Source: Chlamydiia bacterium
GTDB lineage: Bacteria > Chlamydiota > Chlamydiia > Chlamydiales > JAAZZY01
Length of the DNA: 52,648 nucleotides
Direction: 5' to 3'
Assembly (NCBI GenBank): GCA_014239035.1
Contig: JAAZZY010000001.1
Location: 1 to 52,648 of the forward strand
A program made the position numbers and the translations under genes. The notes below the pieces were generated by a model. It was not told the DNA's origin, did no database searches, and worked only from the letters and a program-made list of their open reading frames with translations. Of this stretch, positions 42,052 through 51,057 are shown piece by piece. Every line of letters begins with the position of its first letter. The first letter of the stretch is position 1.

Positions 42052-44622
42052 CTACATGATAAATGAAGATCTACTTCTAACGACTAAATTAATACTTCCT
42101 GCTCCTTTTTCACTATACTGCGGTGTGAAAATTGTGAGGTAGTTTAGAGTACCATCTGGTTGAATCCACCAATCATTTCCTAAATATCCTCGAACTCCCC
42201 CATTAACTCTTAGTAGAATATCAAACGTTGCATAGCTGCTTGTTGCTGTTCTATTAAAGCCATTAAAGAGGATATTTCGTGAAGTATTATGAAAGTTAAA
42301 CCCTCCCATGATCATACCGTTTCCATAAGCTACTTTATCAAACCAACCAAAAAATGGAGCGATGTATACTGTGCTCCACCTTGCATGACCAAAATCTTGT
42401 CTCCAGTTTAAATTGGAGTGCGTATAGCCCACCCCTGCTTCTACCACAAACTTATCTTGCAGAACCTTTTCATACCCAATCCCTGCACCGTATGTAAACG
42501 CCTCAAAAGGAACCTGACCTACATCAGATAGGCTTCCTCCAGTTTGCCTTTGGTCAATATACATACCAATAGGTTCAATGAAGAATCCGGTTTGTGGATC
42601 AGCAAATAATGGAGGTCCGTTAGTTGCATCTGGATCAGAATGGGTTTGGATCCTGCTTTTTTCTACTTGTTCTTTGTACTGTTTATCTAAGATAACAGCC
42701 ATCTGGATGTTGTTTTGAAGACCCACCTGAGGGTTGGCTGCATACGGCAGGGGTGAAACCCTAACAAGAGCACTTTTAAAGGCTGTGCCATCTAAAGCAA
42801 GCATCTGATTGGCAACAGCTGTAAGGTCTGGACTTGCAAGCAAAAGACCCGGCGTATCAAACATGTAGTGGGCTATAGTTCGATCGTTTCCTTGAAGAGC
42901 CTCTAAAGCTGTTGGTGTGACAACGTGATGCTCTGTCACCGTAACTTGAATGACATTTCCTCCAACAGTTTGCCTAGACCAGGACCCTACTTCTGGCACT
43001 CCAGTATCTGCATGCACAACTTTAAAATTTGAAAAGTCATTATTAATGGGGTTTGTTGCTGTTAAAACTCTATAAGTTAACCCTTTGGTGTAGATCCCTG
43101 TTTCAAGAGAAAGGAGTAGAGTACCATTTAGATTTGCAGTGGTTGGTAAAAGCTGGGGGCTTGATGTAGGGGAGAGGTTCATGCGGAGAGTGCCGCCTCT
43201 GGTTGGCGTATATGTTCCTACAGTTAAGTTTCCAGACGTAGAGAGGCCGGGCATCACTGTAGCCCTATTATTCACTGTATTTGTAACAGATCCAGTTCCT
43301 GTAAGTATGCCATTTGCTGAAGTTGTCACCGAGCTGTTTGTTAATGTACCATTCAATCTGAGGTCTCCCGCAGTAACCAGTGTCGGACCTGTGTGAGCAA
43401 AAGTTCCTGCAAAAGTAACGGTTTGATTTGGTGCGCTGACAGCAAGATTTCCATCTCCTGTAACACTGCGATTAAATGTTGCGTTACTTGTTGGGCTTAA
43501 TGTAAGCAAAGAGCCAGCTGCTATGCTTATACCAGATGTTGCAGTAGGCATGGATGTGAATGTGCAGCTTCCGGCTCCAGAGATTGTGGTTGCACCTGTT
43601 TGAGCTTGTGAGCCAGAAAGAGTGAGTACATTATTAGCAGAGGGTTGTAAATCAAGGTTTCCAGCTCCGCTAATGCTACTTCTAAAATTGGTTGATTGAG
43701 AAGGTCTTAAGCTAAGCGTTCCAGCAGTTAGCGCAGTTGGTCCTGAAAGGTTTAATGTAGAACCAGTGAAAGCAAAAGTTTGTCCTCCTGAGTTAATAAT
43801 GAGTTGCCCTGCTCCTGTAAGGTTTCCTGCAAGTGTTGCTCCTGCCGGAGATTTAAGCTCTACCGATGACGCTATGATATTTGTAGTTCCTGTATAAGTT
43901 AAAGCTCCATTAAGGACGACTGCTCCTAGTGATCCGCTCTCACCAAAGGTAACTGTTCCTGTACCAGCAATCGGACGGCTTAAGGTTCGTGTGTTACCAT
44001 TTGGATTTGATTCAATATGAAGTGTTCCATTGTTAGTAATCTGTGCTGTGCCTTGTACAACAACATCAGTAAAATCCAATGTACAACCTGCATTGATTAA
44101 CGTTACTCCGGTATAATCAACTATTTTTTCAGGGTCTGCTAAAATTAATGTTGCGCCATTTGTTAATGTAAGGCCGCCAACTCCTGTTAAACCACCACCC
44201 CAATTGCTAGTAATACTATCAAAGGTGAAATCGCTATTAAAAATTATTTGTGAGTTGCAAGCGAAAATTGTACCGAAATTTGTGCCTGTAACCATTGGGG
44301 CTACTCCTGAAAAACCAACAGTGAAGTTGGCAGATGTGATATTAAGAAAAATATTCTTAGAACAGTCCATCTTATTAACTACGATGTTTGCACTTTGAAA
44401 AATAGAACCGGCGAACACATTGTTAAAAATAGCTGTATCAGTTGCAGTACTTGGGAAGTTTGCTTGTTTAACTCCAGCAACAGTCCAATTTTCCACACCT
44501 CCTTGATTGTTCCAGAACGCGCCTGCTGTAGGGTTGTTGGGATCCCATGTATAATCAACAGAAAATAAAAGTGAACTAAAAAAGGAAAGAGTTAAAGAAA
44601 TGTAGAGCAATGCTCTTTTCAT
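42052..44622 (-). CDS. autotransporter, barrel truncated by in-frame TAG
   Basis: A type V secreted surface protein. It has a signal peptide (MKRALLYISLTLSFFSSLLFS), a beta-helical passenger (about 25-560) with repeats of the GAGTL-x-L, TGxTNI type like PATR autotransporter-associated strands, a linker, and a C-terminal barrel domain starting near residue 660. The 856-residue product ends within the barrel (RSSFIM, then TAG). The remaining 103 residues are in the same frame downstream. Unless the stop is read through, the barrel is incomplete and surface display should fail. ATG 44622 is clear. It has no cysteine-rich Pmp motifs (GGAI, FxxN are not obvious), so I do not call it a Pmp. Confidence 0.78.
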   Translation of the reverse strand: MKRALLYISLTLSFFSSLLFSVDYTWDPNNPTAGAFWNNQGGVENWTVAGVKQANFPSTATDTAIFNNVFAGSIFQSANIVVNKMDCSKNIFLNITSANFTVGFSGVAPMVTGTNFGTIFACNSQIIFNSDFTFDSITSNWGGGLTGVGGLTLTNGATLILADPEKIVDYTGVTLINAGCTLDFTDVVVQGTAQITNNGTLHIESNPNGNTRTLSRPIAGTGTVTFGESGSLGAVVLNGALTYTGTTNIIASSVELKSPAGATLAGNLTGAGQLIINSGGQTFAFTGSTLNLSGPTALTAGTLSLRPSQSTNFRSSISGAGNLDLQPSANNVLTLSGSQAQTGATTISGAGSCTFTSMPTATSGISIAAGSLLTLSPTSNATFNRSVTGDGNLAVSAPNQTVTFAGTFAHTGPTLVTAGDLRLNGTLTNSSVTTSANGILTGTGSVTNTVNNRATVMPGLSTSGNLTVGTYTPTRGGTLRMNLSPTSSPQLLPTTANLNGTLLLSLETGIYTKGLTYRVLTATNPINNDFSNFKVVHADTGVPEVGSWSRQTVGGNVIQVTVTEHHVVTPTALEALQGNDRTIAHYMFDTPGLLLASPDLTAVANQMLALDGTAFKSALVRVSPLPYAANPQVGLQNNIQMAVILDKQYKEQVEKSRIQTHSDPDATNGPPLFADPQTGFFIEPIGMYIDQRQTGGSLSDVGQVPFEAFTYGAGIGYEKVLQDKFVVEAGVGYTHSNLNWRQDFGHARWSTVYIAPFFGWFDKVAYGNGMIMGGFNFHNTSRNILFNGFNRTATSSYATFDILLRVNGGVRGYLGNDWWIQPDGTLNYLTIFTPQYSEKGAGSINLVVRSRSSFIM

Positions 44623-44769
44623 TAAAAGTATACGAGGTAGATTAAGTAGTTTTCTGGACTATATCAGTAATTAAAATTTTAAAAAAAGCGTTAATGTTAC
44701 GGACTAATCTTTATACCTGCGTTTCCACAGATAGAGTCTTGTTTGAGGTAAAGTAGGATCTTGTTGCCT

Positions 44770-46062
44770 TTATGAAGGATCCCCAGTGGATTCAAAGGAT
44801 TTGCAGTAAGTTTCTTTAATGAAAAAGGTTAGAATAAATGAAAGTGCCAAAGTAATAGGAACAGGGGTTAGTGCAAATGTAAAAAGATCATCTCTTGGAG
44901 GGCTATACTTAACAAGCAAAGCAATAATGGGCTGCAAAATAGGCGCTCCTATTGCAAGACAGAGCATGTTTGCAAAACCCATCGCTCTTCCTCTAACATC
45001 TATGGGAAGAATCTCTTTGATGATGGCAAAACCTAAGACATAGCCACTACAAGAAAATCCCAAAACGAAATTCAGAATGACAATAAGTAGAACTGTGAGT
45101 TTGATTTTCAAAATAACCCAGATGCAGATAGTTGCAACCAAAGAAGAGAAAATCATAATAATTTTTCTCCTCCCTACAGTATCAGAGAGCCATCCAATAA
45201 ATGGGCTGCCAACGCCTACCCCTATAAGACCCGCTGCATTTAGAGAGGCTGCTTGAGTCGATGAGAAGTTATAATTATTCATGAAAAAAGGGATGCCCCA
45301 AAGAGCATAAAAAGCTGGGACAATACTAAAAGCCATCCCCATGTAGAGAGCACTCACCCACACTTGAAAACGTCCAACTACTACTCCAAGTTGTTTTAGT
45401 TCAGTTTTTACAGAAAAATTTGTGTTAGATTTTAGAATCCACGATGAATCACCTGGCTTATTGCGGACAATAAAGATGATTAAGATAGAAATAATAATCC
45501 CTTCGATACCAGATAGAAATATGGCTTGTCTCCAGCCCCACCAATGCACTGCTGCAGATAAAAGTATCGTTGCAATAGCAGCTCCTGCCATACAGAGCGT
45601 CTCTGTTAAACCTACTAAAAGGGCAAAGCGTTTAGTATCAAACCATTGAGAGATTAAATAAAATACCGAAACGATACCTGTGGCGCAGACAAAACCCATA
45701 ATTAATCGACTTACCTCTGCAACCCACAAAAGCTTGCAGCAGGAAAAAATTAAGCAGGACAACCCAGCTAGGAAGCTGCCTAAAGTTAAGAGAATGCGAG
45801 GCCCAAAAAGATCTACGAGGATTCCGGAGGGGATTTGCATAGCTATGTAACTGTAAAAGAAGAAGGTAGTGATGAAACTAGCTTCTACTAAGGTGATACT
45901 TAAATCCTGGACTAAGTTGGGGAGCATCACACTCGGAGAGCCTTGAAGCATAAACTGATACATTGGAAAAAGAGCTGCAGCAGTCCAGACCCACCACCTG
46001 TGGGCATTAGTTTTATTGGCAGATGTTGGTTGGTTATCACTTGTCATAGAAACAATATACAT
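44770..46062 (-). CDS. major facilitator superfamily transporter
   Basis: A 430-residue protein with about 12 hydrophobic helices. The MFS loop 2-3 signature appears as GILVDLFGPRILL and its repeat as GWLSDTVGRRKIIM. It belongs to the general MFS sugar/anion/organic acid group; the substrate is unknown. Start at ATG 46062 or ATG 46047 (MTSDNQ). It is alone on its strand between the autotransporter and the secreted protein. Confidence 0.85.
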   Translation of the reverse strand: MYIVSMTSDNQPTSANKTNAHRWWVWTAAALFPMYQFMLQGSPSVMLPNLVQDLSITLVEASFITTFFFYSYIAMQIPSGILVDLFGPRILLTLGSFLAGLSCLIFSCCKLLWVAEVSRLIMGFVCATGIVSVFYLISQWFDTKRFALLVGLTETLCMAGAAIATILLSAAVHWWGWRQAIFLSGIEGIIISILIIFIVRNKPGDSSWILKSNTNFSVKTELKQLGVVVGRFQVWVSALYMGMAFSIVPAFYALWGIPFFMNNYNFSSTQAASLNAAGLIGVGVGSPFIGWLSDTVGRRKIIMIFSSLVATICIWVILKIKLTVLLIVILNFVLGFSCSGYVLGFAIIKEILPIDVRGRAMGFANMLCLAIGAPILQPIIALLVKYSPPRDDLFTFALTPVPITLALSFILTFFIKETYCKSFESTGDPS

Positions 46063-46194
46063 AAACTTTTTTTTGAGTGCAAAACTCTGAATTTATCCCT
46101 TCAATACATTCATTATAAATATGTTGCGATAGGGGGTCATTTTTATTGGAAAAAAATAATTTTTGATGTACATCCGAGTTAGGGGGCGTCTCAA

Positions 46195-46608
46195 ATGGTT
46201 AAAAGGATCCAATACTTTTGTATGCTATTTTACGTCAGCATTTTACTGGTCTTGGTTGCGGCTTGCTTCGGAGCTTTTGAAGGCCTGCATGCCTCTCCAA
46301 AAGTTATTGAAACTTTTGAAGCAGGACCTATAAAAACAGAAAAAAAACAAGTAGTCAAAGTAAAGACGCAGTTTGAATGGAATATGGCCAATCCCTGCAA
46401 ATGTAACGGAGAGGGAGGGCCTTGTATTAAGACGTTTTTAAACAAAGATCAACCTCAAGCAGAATCTAAAGATTTTCAGATAAACAACAACCTAAATCAG
46501 AGTAGTGAAAAGTATCAAGGGAGCAACCTTGTGCCTACCTTAACGAATGAATCTTCTGTTCGTTTGATCGTAATTCCTTTTTGCCGTCAGACAAAGTCTA
46601 ATGAGTAG
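46195..46608 (+). CDS. small exported hypothetical protein before oppA
   Basis: It has 137 residues. A basic start and hydrophobic core (YFCMLFYVSILLVLVAACFG, about 7-26) form a signal peptide or anchor. The mature part has a short Cys/Gly segment (NPCKCNGEGGPC, about 66-77) and is otherwise polar. I do not recognise it. It ends 35 bases before oppA on the same strand, so it may be co-transcribed with the peptide transporter. Confidence 0.5.
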   Translation: MVKRIQYFCMLFYVSILLVLVAACFGAFEGLHASPKVIETFEAGPIKTEKKQVVKVKTQFEWNMANPCKCNGEGGPCIKTFLNKDQPQAESKDFQINNNLNQSSEKYQGSNLVPTLTNESSVRLIVIPFCRQTKSNE

Positions 46609-46643
46609 TGTTTTATAGCACTTCTCCTCTATAATTTTTAGAT

Positions 46644-48524
46644 ATGACAAGAAGATACATTTTCGGTTGCTTAATTTTGCTGACTTTGAATATTAGTTTT
46701 ATAAAAGGAGCTAATCTTGTGATGCCGTTCGATACGCTATCTTATGAAGATTCTGTCGACTCTAAAAGTAATCTATTGCAAGAAGATGTCTTTTATCAAG
46801 ATACCTTACCTCAGCTTTTAGGTGAGGGGTATACAGCTCTTGGAGAATATAAGACTGCTTTTTTTACTTGCCCCAGTAATTTCCATCCCCTCTCAAATGA
46901 TCCCTTAGTCAGCTCGTTATGGGAATTGTGTACAGGTAGCCTCTCTCAACTAAAAGTGGGACAATATGAAACAATGTCTCCAAGTTTAGCAAAGTCTATA
47001 ACTCAAGAAGTGCAAGGTAATCAGGTGCACTATCTTGTTACGATAGATGAAGATGCCTACTGGTGTGATATTGACCTAAAGCAAATGGGTTTTAAAGATG
47101 TAAACCAAGATCATTTTCAAAAGACCCCAGTTGTCTCTGCTGATTTTAAACTTTATGTAGATGCAATCAAAAACCCTTTTGTAGACTTACCTAAAGCTGT
47201 ATCTCTACGTGCATGCTACCAAAATTTGAAGGCTATTGAAATAATAGACTCAAAACATTTTAAGGTGATCTGGGAGTTTGAAGAAGATGTTCCATATAAT
47301 GCGAAATATTTAACCGGGCAGCTTAGGCCTATTGCTTCACATGTCTATGAATATTGGCCTAATGGGAAAAAAATTGTTTCTTCTAAATATCAAGATAACA
47401 GCAACTTTGCCTTTGCCAAACACTTTTGCAACCACTGGGCAAAAAATTTAATTGTCTCCTGTGGTCCATGGATGCTTCAGTCTTATGATCACACAAAAAT
47501 TGCTTTAGTGCGCAACAACGGATATCACCATCCCTATAGTGCCTTGATGGATAAGATGACCTTCATTTATAAGTCTTCTCCGATAAGTGCATGGCAAGCA
47601 TTCAAAAACAATGAGCTTACAAGCTGCTATTTAAGTCCTCTGCAGCTGCGAGATTTGGACTCTTATTTAACAAAAGAGAGCTCTCATGACACCAAAGTCA
47701 TAGAGTACTTTTCTAAAATCTATTATTTCGTGGGCTGGAATCAAAAAAGTCCTCTGTTTGAAAATGAAAAGGTAAGGAAAGCGTTAACGCTTGCAATAGA
47801 TCGCGATAAAATAATTGAGCACTTTTTGAAAGGAAGAGCTCAAAAACTGTCGGGTCCTTTCATGCCAAACTCATCATCATACGATAAAGATGTTACTCCG
47901 CTCACTTATGATCCCAAAGAAGCTATAAAACTTCTCGAAGAAGAAGGTTGGCATCAGAATAAACTTTTGGGTGTTAGAGAAAAAATGGAAGGCTCAAAAA
48001 GTTTGGCTCTTCGCTTCCATCTTTCGTATTTTCTTAATAATGAGCTAGCCTTATCCATTTGCCAATATATTTCAACTAGCCTCAAAGAAATTGGAGTAGA
48101 GTGCAAGCTCCAAGGGCTCGATTACACTGAATTCATGGATCGCTATAAAAATAAGAATTTTGATGCTCTATATATGGGTTGGGCATTATCTCCTCCTCCT
48201 GAAAATCCTTCTCAAAGTTGGCACTCAAAGCAAGCGGATAAAAAAGCCTCTTCTAATATAATTGGCTTTAAAGACGAAGAGGTAGATCGCCTTATAGATG
48301 CGCTTAGATGCTGTAGTGACCCAGAGATGAGGCAAAGCTTATATCACCAGATTCATGGGCGAATATCAAAGCTGCAGCCCTATACTTTTCTATATGTACC
48401 TAGTCAAATCTTTGTTTATAGAGATTCTCTAAAGAATGTCTGCATCCCGAAAGATAATCCGGAATTATTTTCTCAGGCAAACATTGAAGAGGTCTGCCCG
48501 AAAATTTTTTATATGAATAAATAG
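46644..48524 (+). CDS. oppA: oligopeptide ABC transporter substrate-binding protein
   Basis: It has 626 residues in the SBP_bac_5 family. An N-terminal signal segment (MTRRYIFGCLILLTLNISFIKG) lacks an obvious lipobox cysteine at the cleavage point. Recognisable family parts are NNGYHHPYSALMDKM, VRKALTLAIDRDKII, AIKLLEEEGWHQN and YMGWALSPPPENP. It captures peptides for the OppBC channel. It is longer than E. coli OppA (543), with extra N-terminal sequence. It is followed by oppB after 72 bases and then oppC. Confidence 0.9.
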   Translation: MTRRYIFGCLILLTLNISFIKGANLVMPFDTLSYEDSVDSKSNLLQEDVFYQDTLPQLLGEGYTALGEYKTAFFTCPSNFHPLSNDPLVSSLWELCTGSLSQLKVGQYETMSPSLAKSITQEVQGNQVHYLVTIDEDAYWCDIDLKQMGFKDVNQDHFQKTPVVSADFKLYVDAIKNPFVDLPKAVSLRACYQNLKAIEIIDSKHFKVIWEFEEDVPYNAKYLTGQLRPIASHVYEYWPNGKKIVSSKYQDNSNFAFAKHFCNHWAKNLIVSCGPWMLQSYDHTKIALVRNNGYHHPYSALMDKMTFIYKSSPISAWQAFKNNELTSCYLSPLQLRDLDSYLTKESSHDTKVIEYFSKIYYFVGWNQKSPLFENEKVRKALTLAIDRDKIIEHFLKGRAQKLSGPFMPNSSSYDKDVTPLTYDPKEAIKLLEEEGWHQNKLLGVREKMEGSKSLALRFHLSYFLNNELALSICQYISTSLKEIGVECKLQGLDYTEFMDRYKNKNFDALYMGWALSPPPENPSQSWHSKQADKKASSNIIGFKDEEVDRLIDALRCCSDPEMRQSLYHQIHGRISKLQPYTFLYVPSQIFVYRDSLKNVCIPKDNPELFSQANIEEVCPKIFYMNK

Positions 48525-48596
48525 ATTTTCAGTGACAAATTCCCAGCATTTACGTTTACTCTTAGGAGATTGTTAACAACTCAAAGCTTTAAATAG

Positions 48597-49901
48597 ATGC
48601 CTCGAAATATCATTTGGCGAATCTCTTTTGTTCCTATAACAGCTCTTCTTATCTTAGTTGTAAACTTTTTCATTGTTCACACTATAAAAGATCCTTTAAA
48701 TTCAAGCTACCAAGCCTCCTTTAGTAAGATTGAAGAATCCTCTCATCTTGAGCATAGAGGCGACGATTACGAACAGCAGGGTTTACACCTTCCGATTGCA
48801 TTCAACACTTCTCCCTTTTTAAGTGATGAAAAAATTAAGGAGATGGTTAGGGTAAATGATCCTCATCTTCTGAAATGCCTACCCTATATCTACCCAAAGC
48901 TTGTTTCCTTAAGTAAAGAAGAACCAAGTGCTGCTCTCATAGAGCTGATCTTGATGGCAAAACTCTCATCAGAGGCAGCTAAATATTCTTTTGAAAAAGA
49001 TATTCTAGATGAGAGGGTTATCAGTGAGTGGGTTAAAATAGAGAGCTGGCTAAAGAGTCCTGGTGAAATTGATTTAACGGATCATATTTTTAATGCGGAG
49101 CCACTTACCCTTATCCAAAAAGTTCAGATTCTTTTTTGTGAAACACGGCTATATCGATATTTTAGTAAAGTACTTAGGTTAGACTTTGGCACATTGAGAG
49201 ATGACCCTAACCAGAAGGTGACTCATGTTGTGCTCAAGCGTCTTCGCAGCTCCATGCTTTTATTATCACTGCCGCTTCTAGTTACCTTTATCTTTTCCCA
49301 AGTCTTTGGCTTGATCATGGCACTTAAGCAGCGCAGCTCAGTAGATATGGTCTTAAGTGCTTTTTTTGTGACCCTCTATGCGATTCCCCTCTATATTATG
49401 ATTCCTCTTATTATTGAAAAAGTGGGTCTGCGTTTTCATTTGCCCATACATGGGCTGGGCTATAAAAATCTCTCTAACTTCATATTGCCTTTTTTTGCTC
49501 TGAGCTATGGAGCTCTAGCCATCTATTCAAGGATTCATAAAGCACTATATTTAAACTTACTCTCTCAAGAGCATTTAAAGTGTGTCAAAGCAAAGGGAAT
49601 AAGCCAATATAGGATTATTTTTGTGCATACGCTGCGCCAGGCTCTTTTGAGCAGCGTCCCTCTTTTTTTAGGCTCACTGAGCTTTTTCATGGGATCTTTG
49701 GTTATTGTTGAAACACTCTTTGAAATAGATGGCTTTGGAAGGCTTTTCTATCAGAGCATTTTAAGACATGATTATAATGTAATTCTTTTTAGTATTTTGG
49801 CAACTTCTGTCATTTCAATGGTGGGATATCTACTATCTGATTTGTTTTTATATCGATTTGACCCAAGGATCAGGCATCATGGTGACCAAAGAGTTTTTTA
49901 G
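48597..49901 (+). CDS. oppB: oligopeptide ABC transporter permease
   Basis: Inner-membrane permease of the DppB/OppB type, 434 residues. One N-terminal helix (about 7-26) is followed by a large periplasmic part (about 30-205, longer than usual) and then five helices. The ATPase-contact loop is visible as CVKAKGISQYRIIFVHTLRQAL. ATG 48597 is the first start; the spacer holds a possible AGGAG further upstream. It overlaps oppC by 23 bases. Confidence 0.88.
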   Translation: MPRNIIWRISFVPITALLILVVNFFIVHTIKDPLNSSYQASFSKIEESSHLEHRGDDYEQQGLHLPIAFNTSPFLSDEKIKEMVRVNDPHLLKCLPYIYPKLVSLSKEEPSAALIELILMAKLSSEAAKYSFEKDILDERVISEWVKIESWLKSPGEIDLTDHIFNAEPLTLIQKVQILFCETRLYRYFSKVLRLDFGTLRDDPNQKVTHVVLKRLRSSMLLLSLPLLVTFIFSQVFGLIMALKQRSSVDMVLSAFFVTLYAIPLYIMIPLIIEKVGLRFHLPIHGLGYKNLSNFILPFFALSYGALAIYSRIHKALYLNLLSQEHLKCVKAKGISQYRIIFVHTLRQALLSSVPLFLGSLSFFMGSLVIVETLFEIDGFGRLFYQSILRHDYNVILFSILATSVISMVGYLLSDLFLYRFDPRIRHHGDQRVF

Positions 49902-51057
49902 GCAGATATATAAGCATCGCGGTGCCAAATGCCTCATTTGGGGGCTTGCAATGCTTATCTTTTTAGGTATCTATGCCCCAGTTTTTGCCTCTTCGAAACC
50001 TTTTGTGGTTTGCTACCAAAACAGATGGTACTTCCCATTCTTTAAATATCTCTTCTACAATGAGCTCTACACAAAAAAAGTAGATATCTTCTACAACCTA
50101 TTAATGCTCACGCTTCCACTGCTAATACTGATCATTTCCTTTGTAAGAAAATATGTAAAGTCGATCTCTTTATTTTTTATTTTTATGCATCTTTTCTTCT
50201 TTTTCCACTTCACCCATAACTCTATAGAGAGTTTTTCTCTTACTTCAAATTCTTTAAAAAATGCTACTTCCTATTCAAAGCTAGAGAGTCATTTAAAAAA
50301 TGGGGACTTTGATGAGTTTAGCTTTTATCTAAAACCGATGGGTGTAGGATACCACTGGCAAGAAAATACTTTAGCTTCAGCGTCTACACTTGGTGCGGTG
50401 CGCATCAATGGCCAAAGCTTGTGGGCCGCCCTTTTTTTTGGCATTAGATATTCATTAACTATTGCTCTATGTGCAACGTTTATTGCTTTTACAATAGGCC
50501 TCACCTTAGGCTCGCTTGCAGGATATTTTGGTAGGGGAGTTGATTTGTTTATTGGGCGATGGATTGAAGTATGGGAGTCTATACCAGCTCTTTTTGTAAT
50601 TCTGTTAATGGTGTCAAAAGCAGAAGCTTCTTCTATGGGCTGGATGATTATAGCCCTGGCTCTTTTTAGCTGGACTTCCATAGCAAGAATTGTCAGGTTA
50701 GAAGTGCTCAAACAGAAAACACTTGCCTATGTAGATGTTTTGAAAGGCTTTGGCTATAAGCCCAAAGATATCCTGCTCAAACACATTCTTGTTCATTCAA
50801 CGACAACCTTAATTTCTCTTGTTCCTTTTGCCCTTGTTGGGGCGATTACTTATGAGGCGGCTCTTTCTTTTCTGGGCCTTGGGGATCGTCAAAATTGTTC
50901 TATTGGACTGCTCATCGATGAGGCGCGCATGCTTTATCCAATGCAGCCTGAGCTCTTTTGGCCGCCTGCCTTAGTTCTTATTATAATTTTAGTGAGTCTT
51001 GCTTGGCTTGGAGATTACTCAAAGAAGCTCTTGCAGCATTCAGATTCTGTTATATGA
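49879..51057 (+). CDS. oppC: oligopeptide ABC transporter permease
   Basis: DppC/OppC-type permease, 392 residues from ATG 49879 (a TTG at 49858 is also in frame). Two N-terminal helices and a periplasmic part precede the transport core with GIRYSLTIALCATFIAF, the ATPase-contact loop DVLKGFGYKPKDILLKHIL, and EAALSFLGLG. It is coupled to oppB by overlap. No oppD or oppF follows; instead a convergent phosphate transporter gene overlaps its last 8 bases. Confidence 0.88.
   Translation: MVTKEFFRQIYKHRGAKCLIWGLAMLIFLGIYAPVFASSKPFVVCYQNRWYFPFFKYLFYNELYTKKVDIFYNLLMLTLPLLILIISFVRKYVKSISLFFIFMHLFFFFHFTHNSIESFSLTSNSLKNATSYSKLESHLKNGDFDEFSFYLKPMGVGYHWQENTLASASTLGAVRINGQSLWAALFFGIRYSLTIALCATFIAFTIGLTLGSLAGYFGRGVDLFIGRWIEVWESIPALFVILLMVSKAEASSMGWMIIALALFSWTSIARIVRLEVLKQKTLAYVDVLKGFGYKPKDILLKHILVHSTTTLISLVPFALVGAITYEAALSFLGLGDRQNCSIGLLIDEARMLYPMQPELFWPPALVLIIILVSLAWLGDYSKKLLQHSDSVI

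Noticed and set aside
48572..48590. Palindrome TTGTTAACAA before oppB
   Set aside because: A 10-base palindrome of this kind is expected many times by chance in 52 kb.
50325..50711. 128-residue minus-strand frame
   Set aside because: Shadow of oppC with no ribosome site and no recognisable features.
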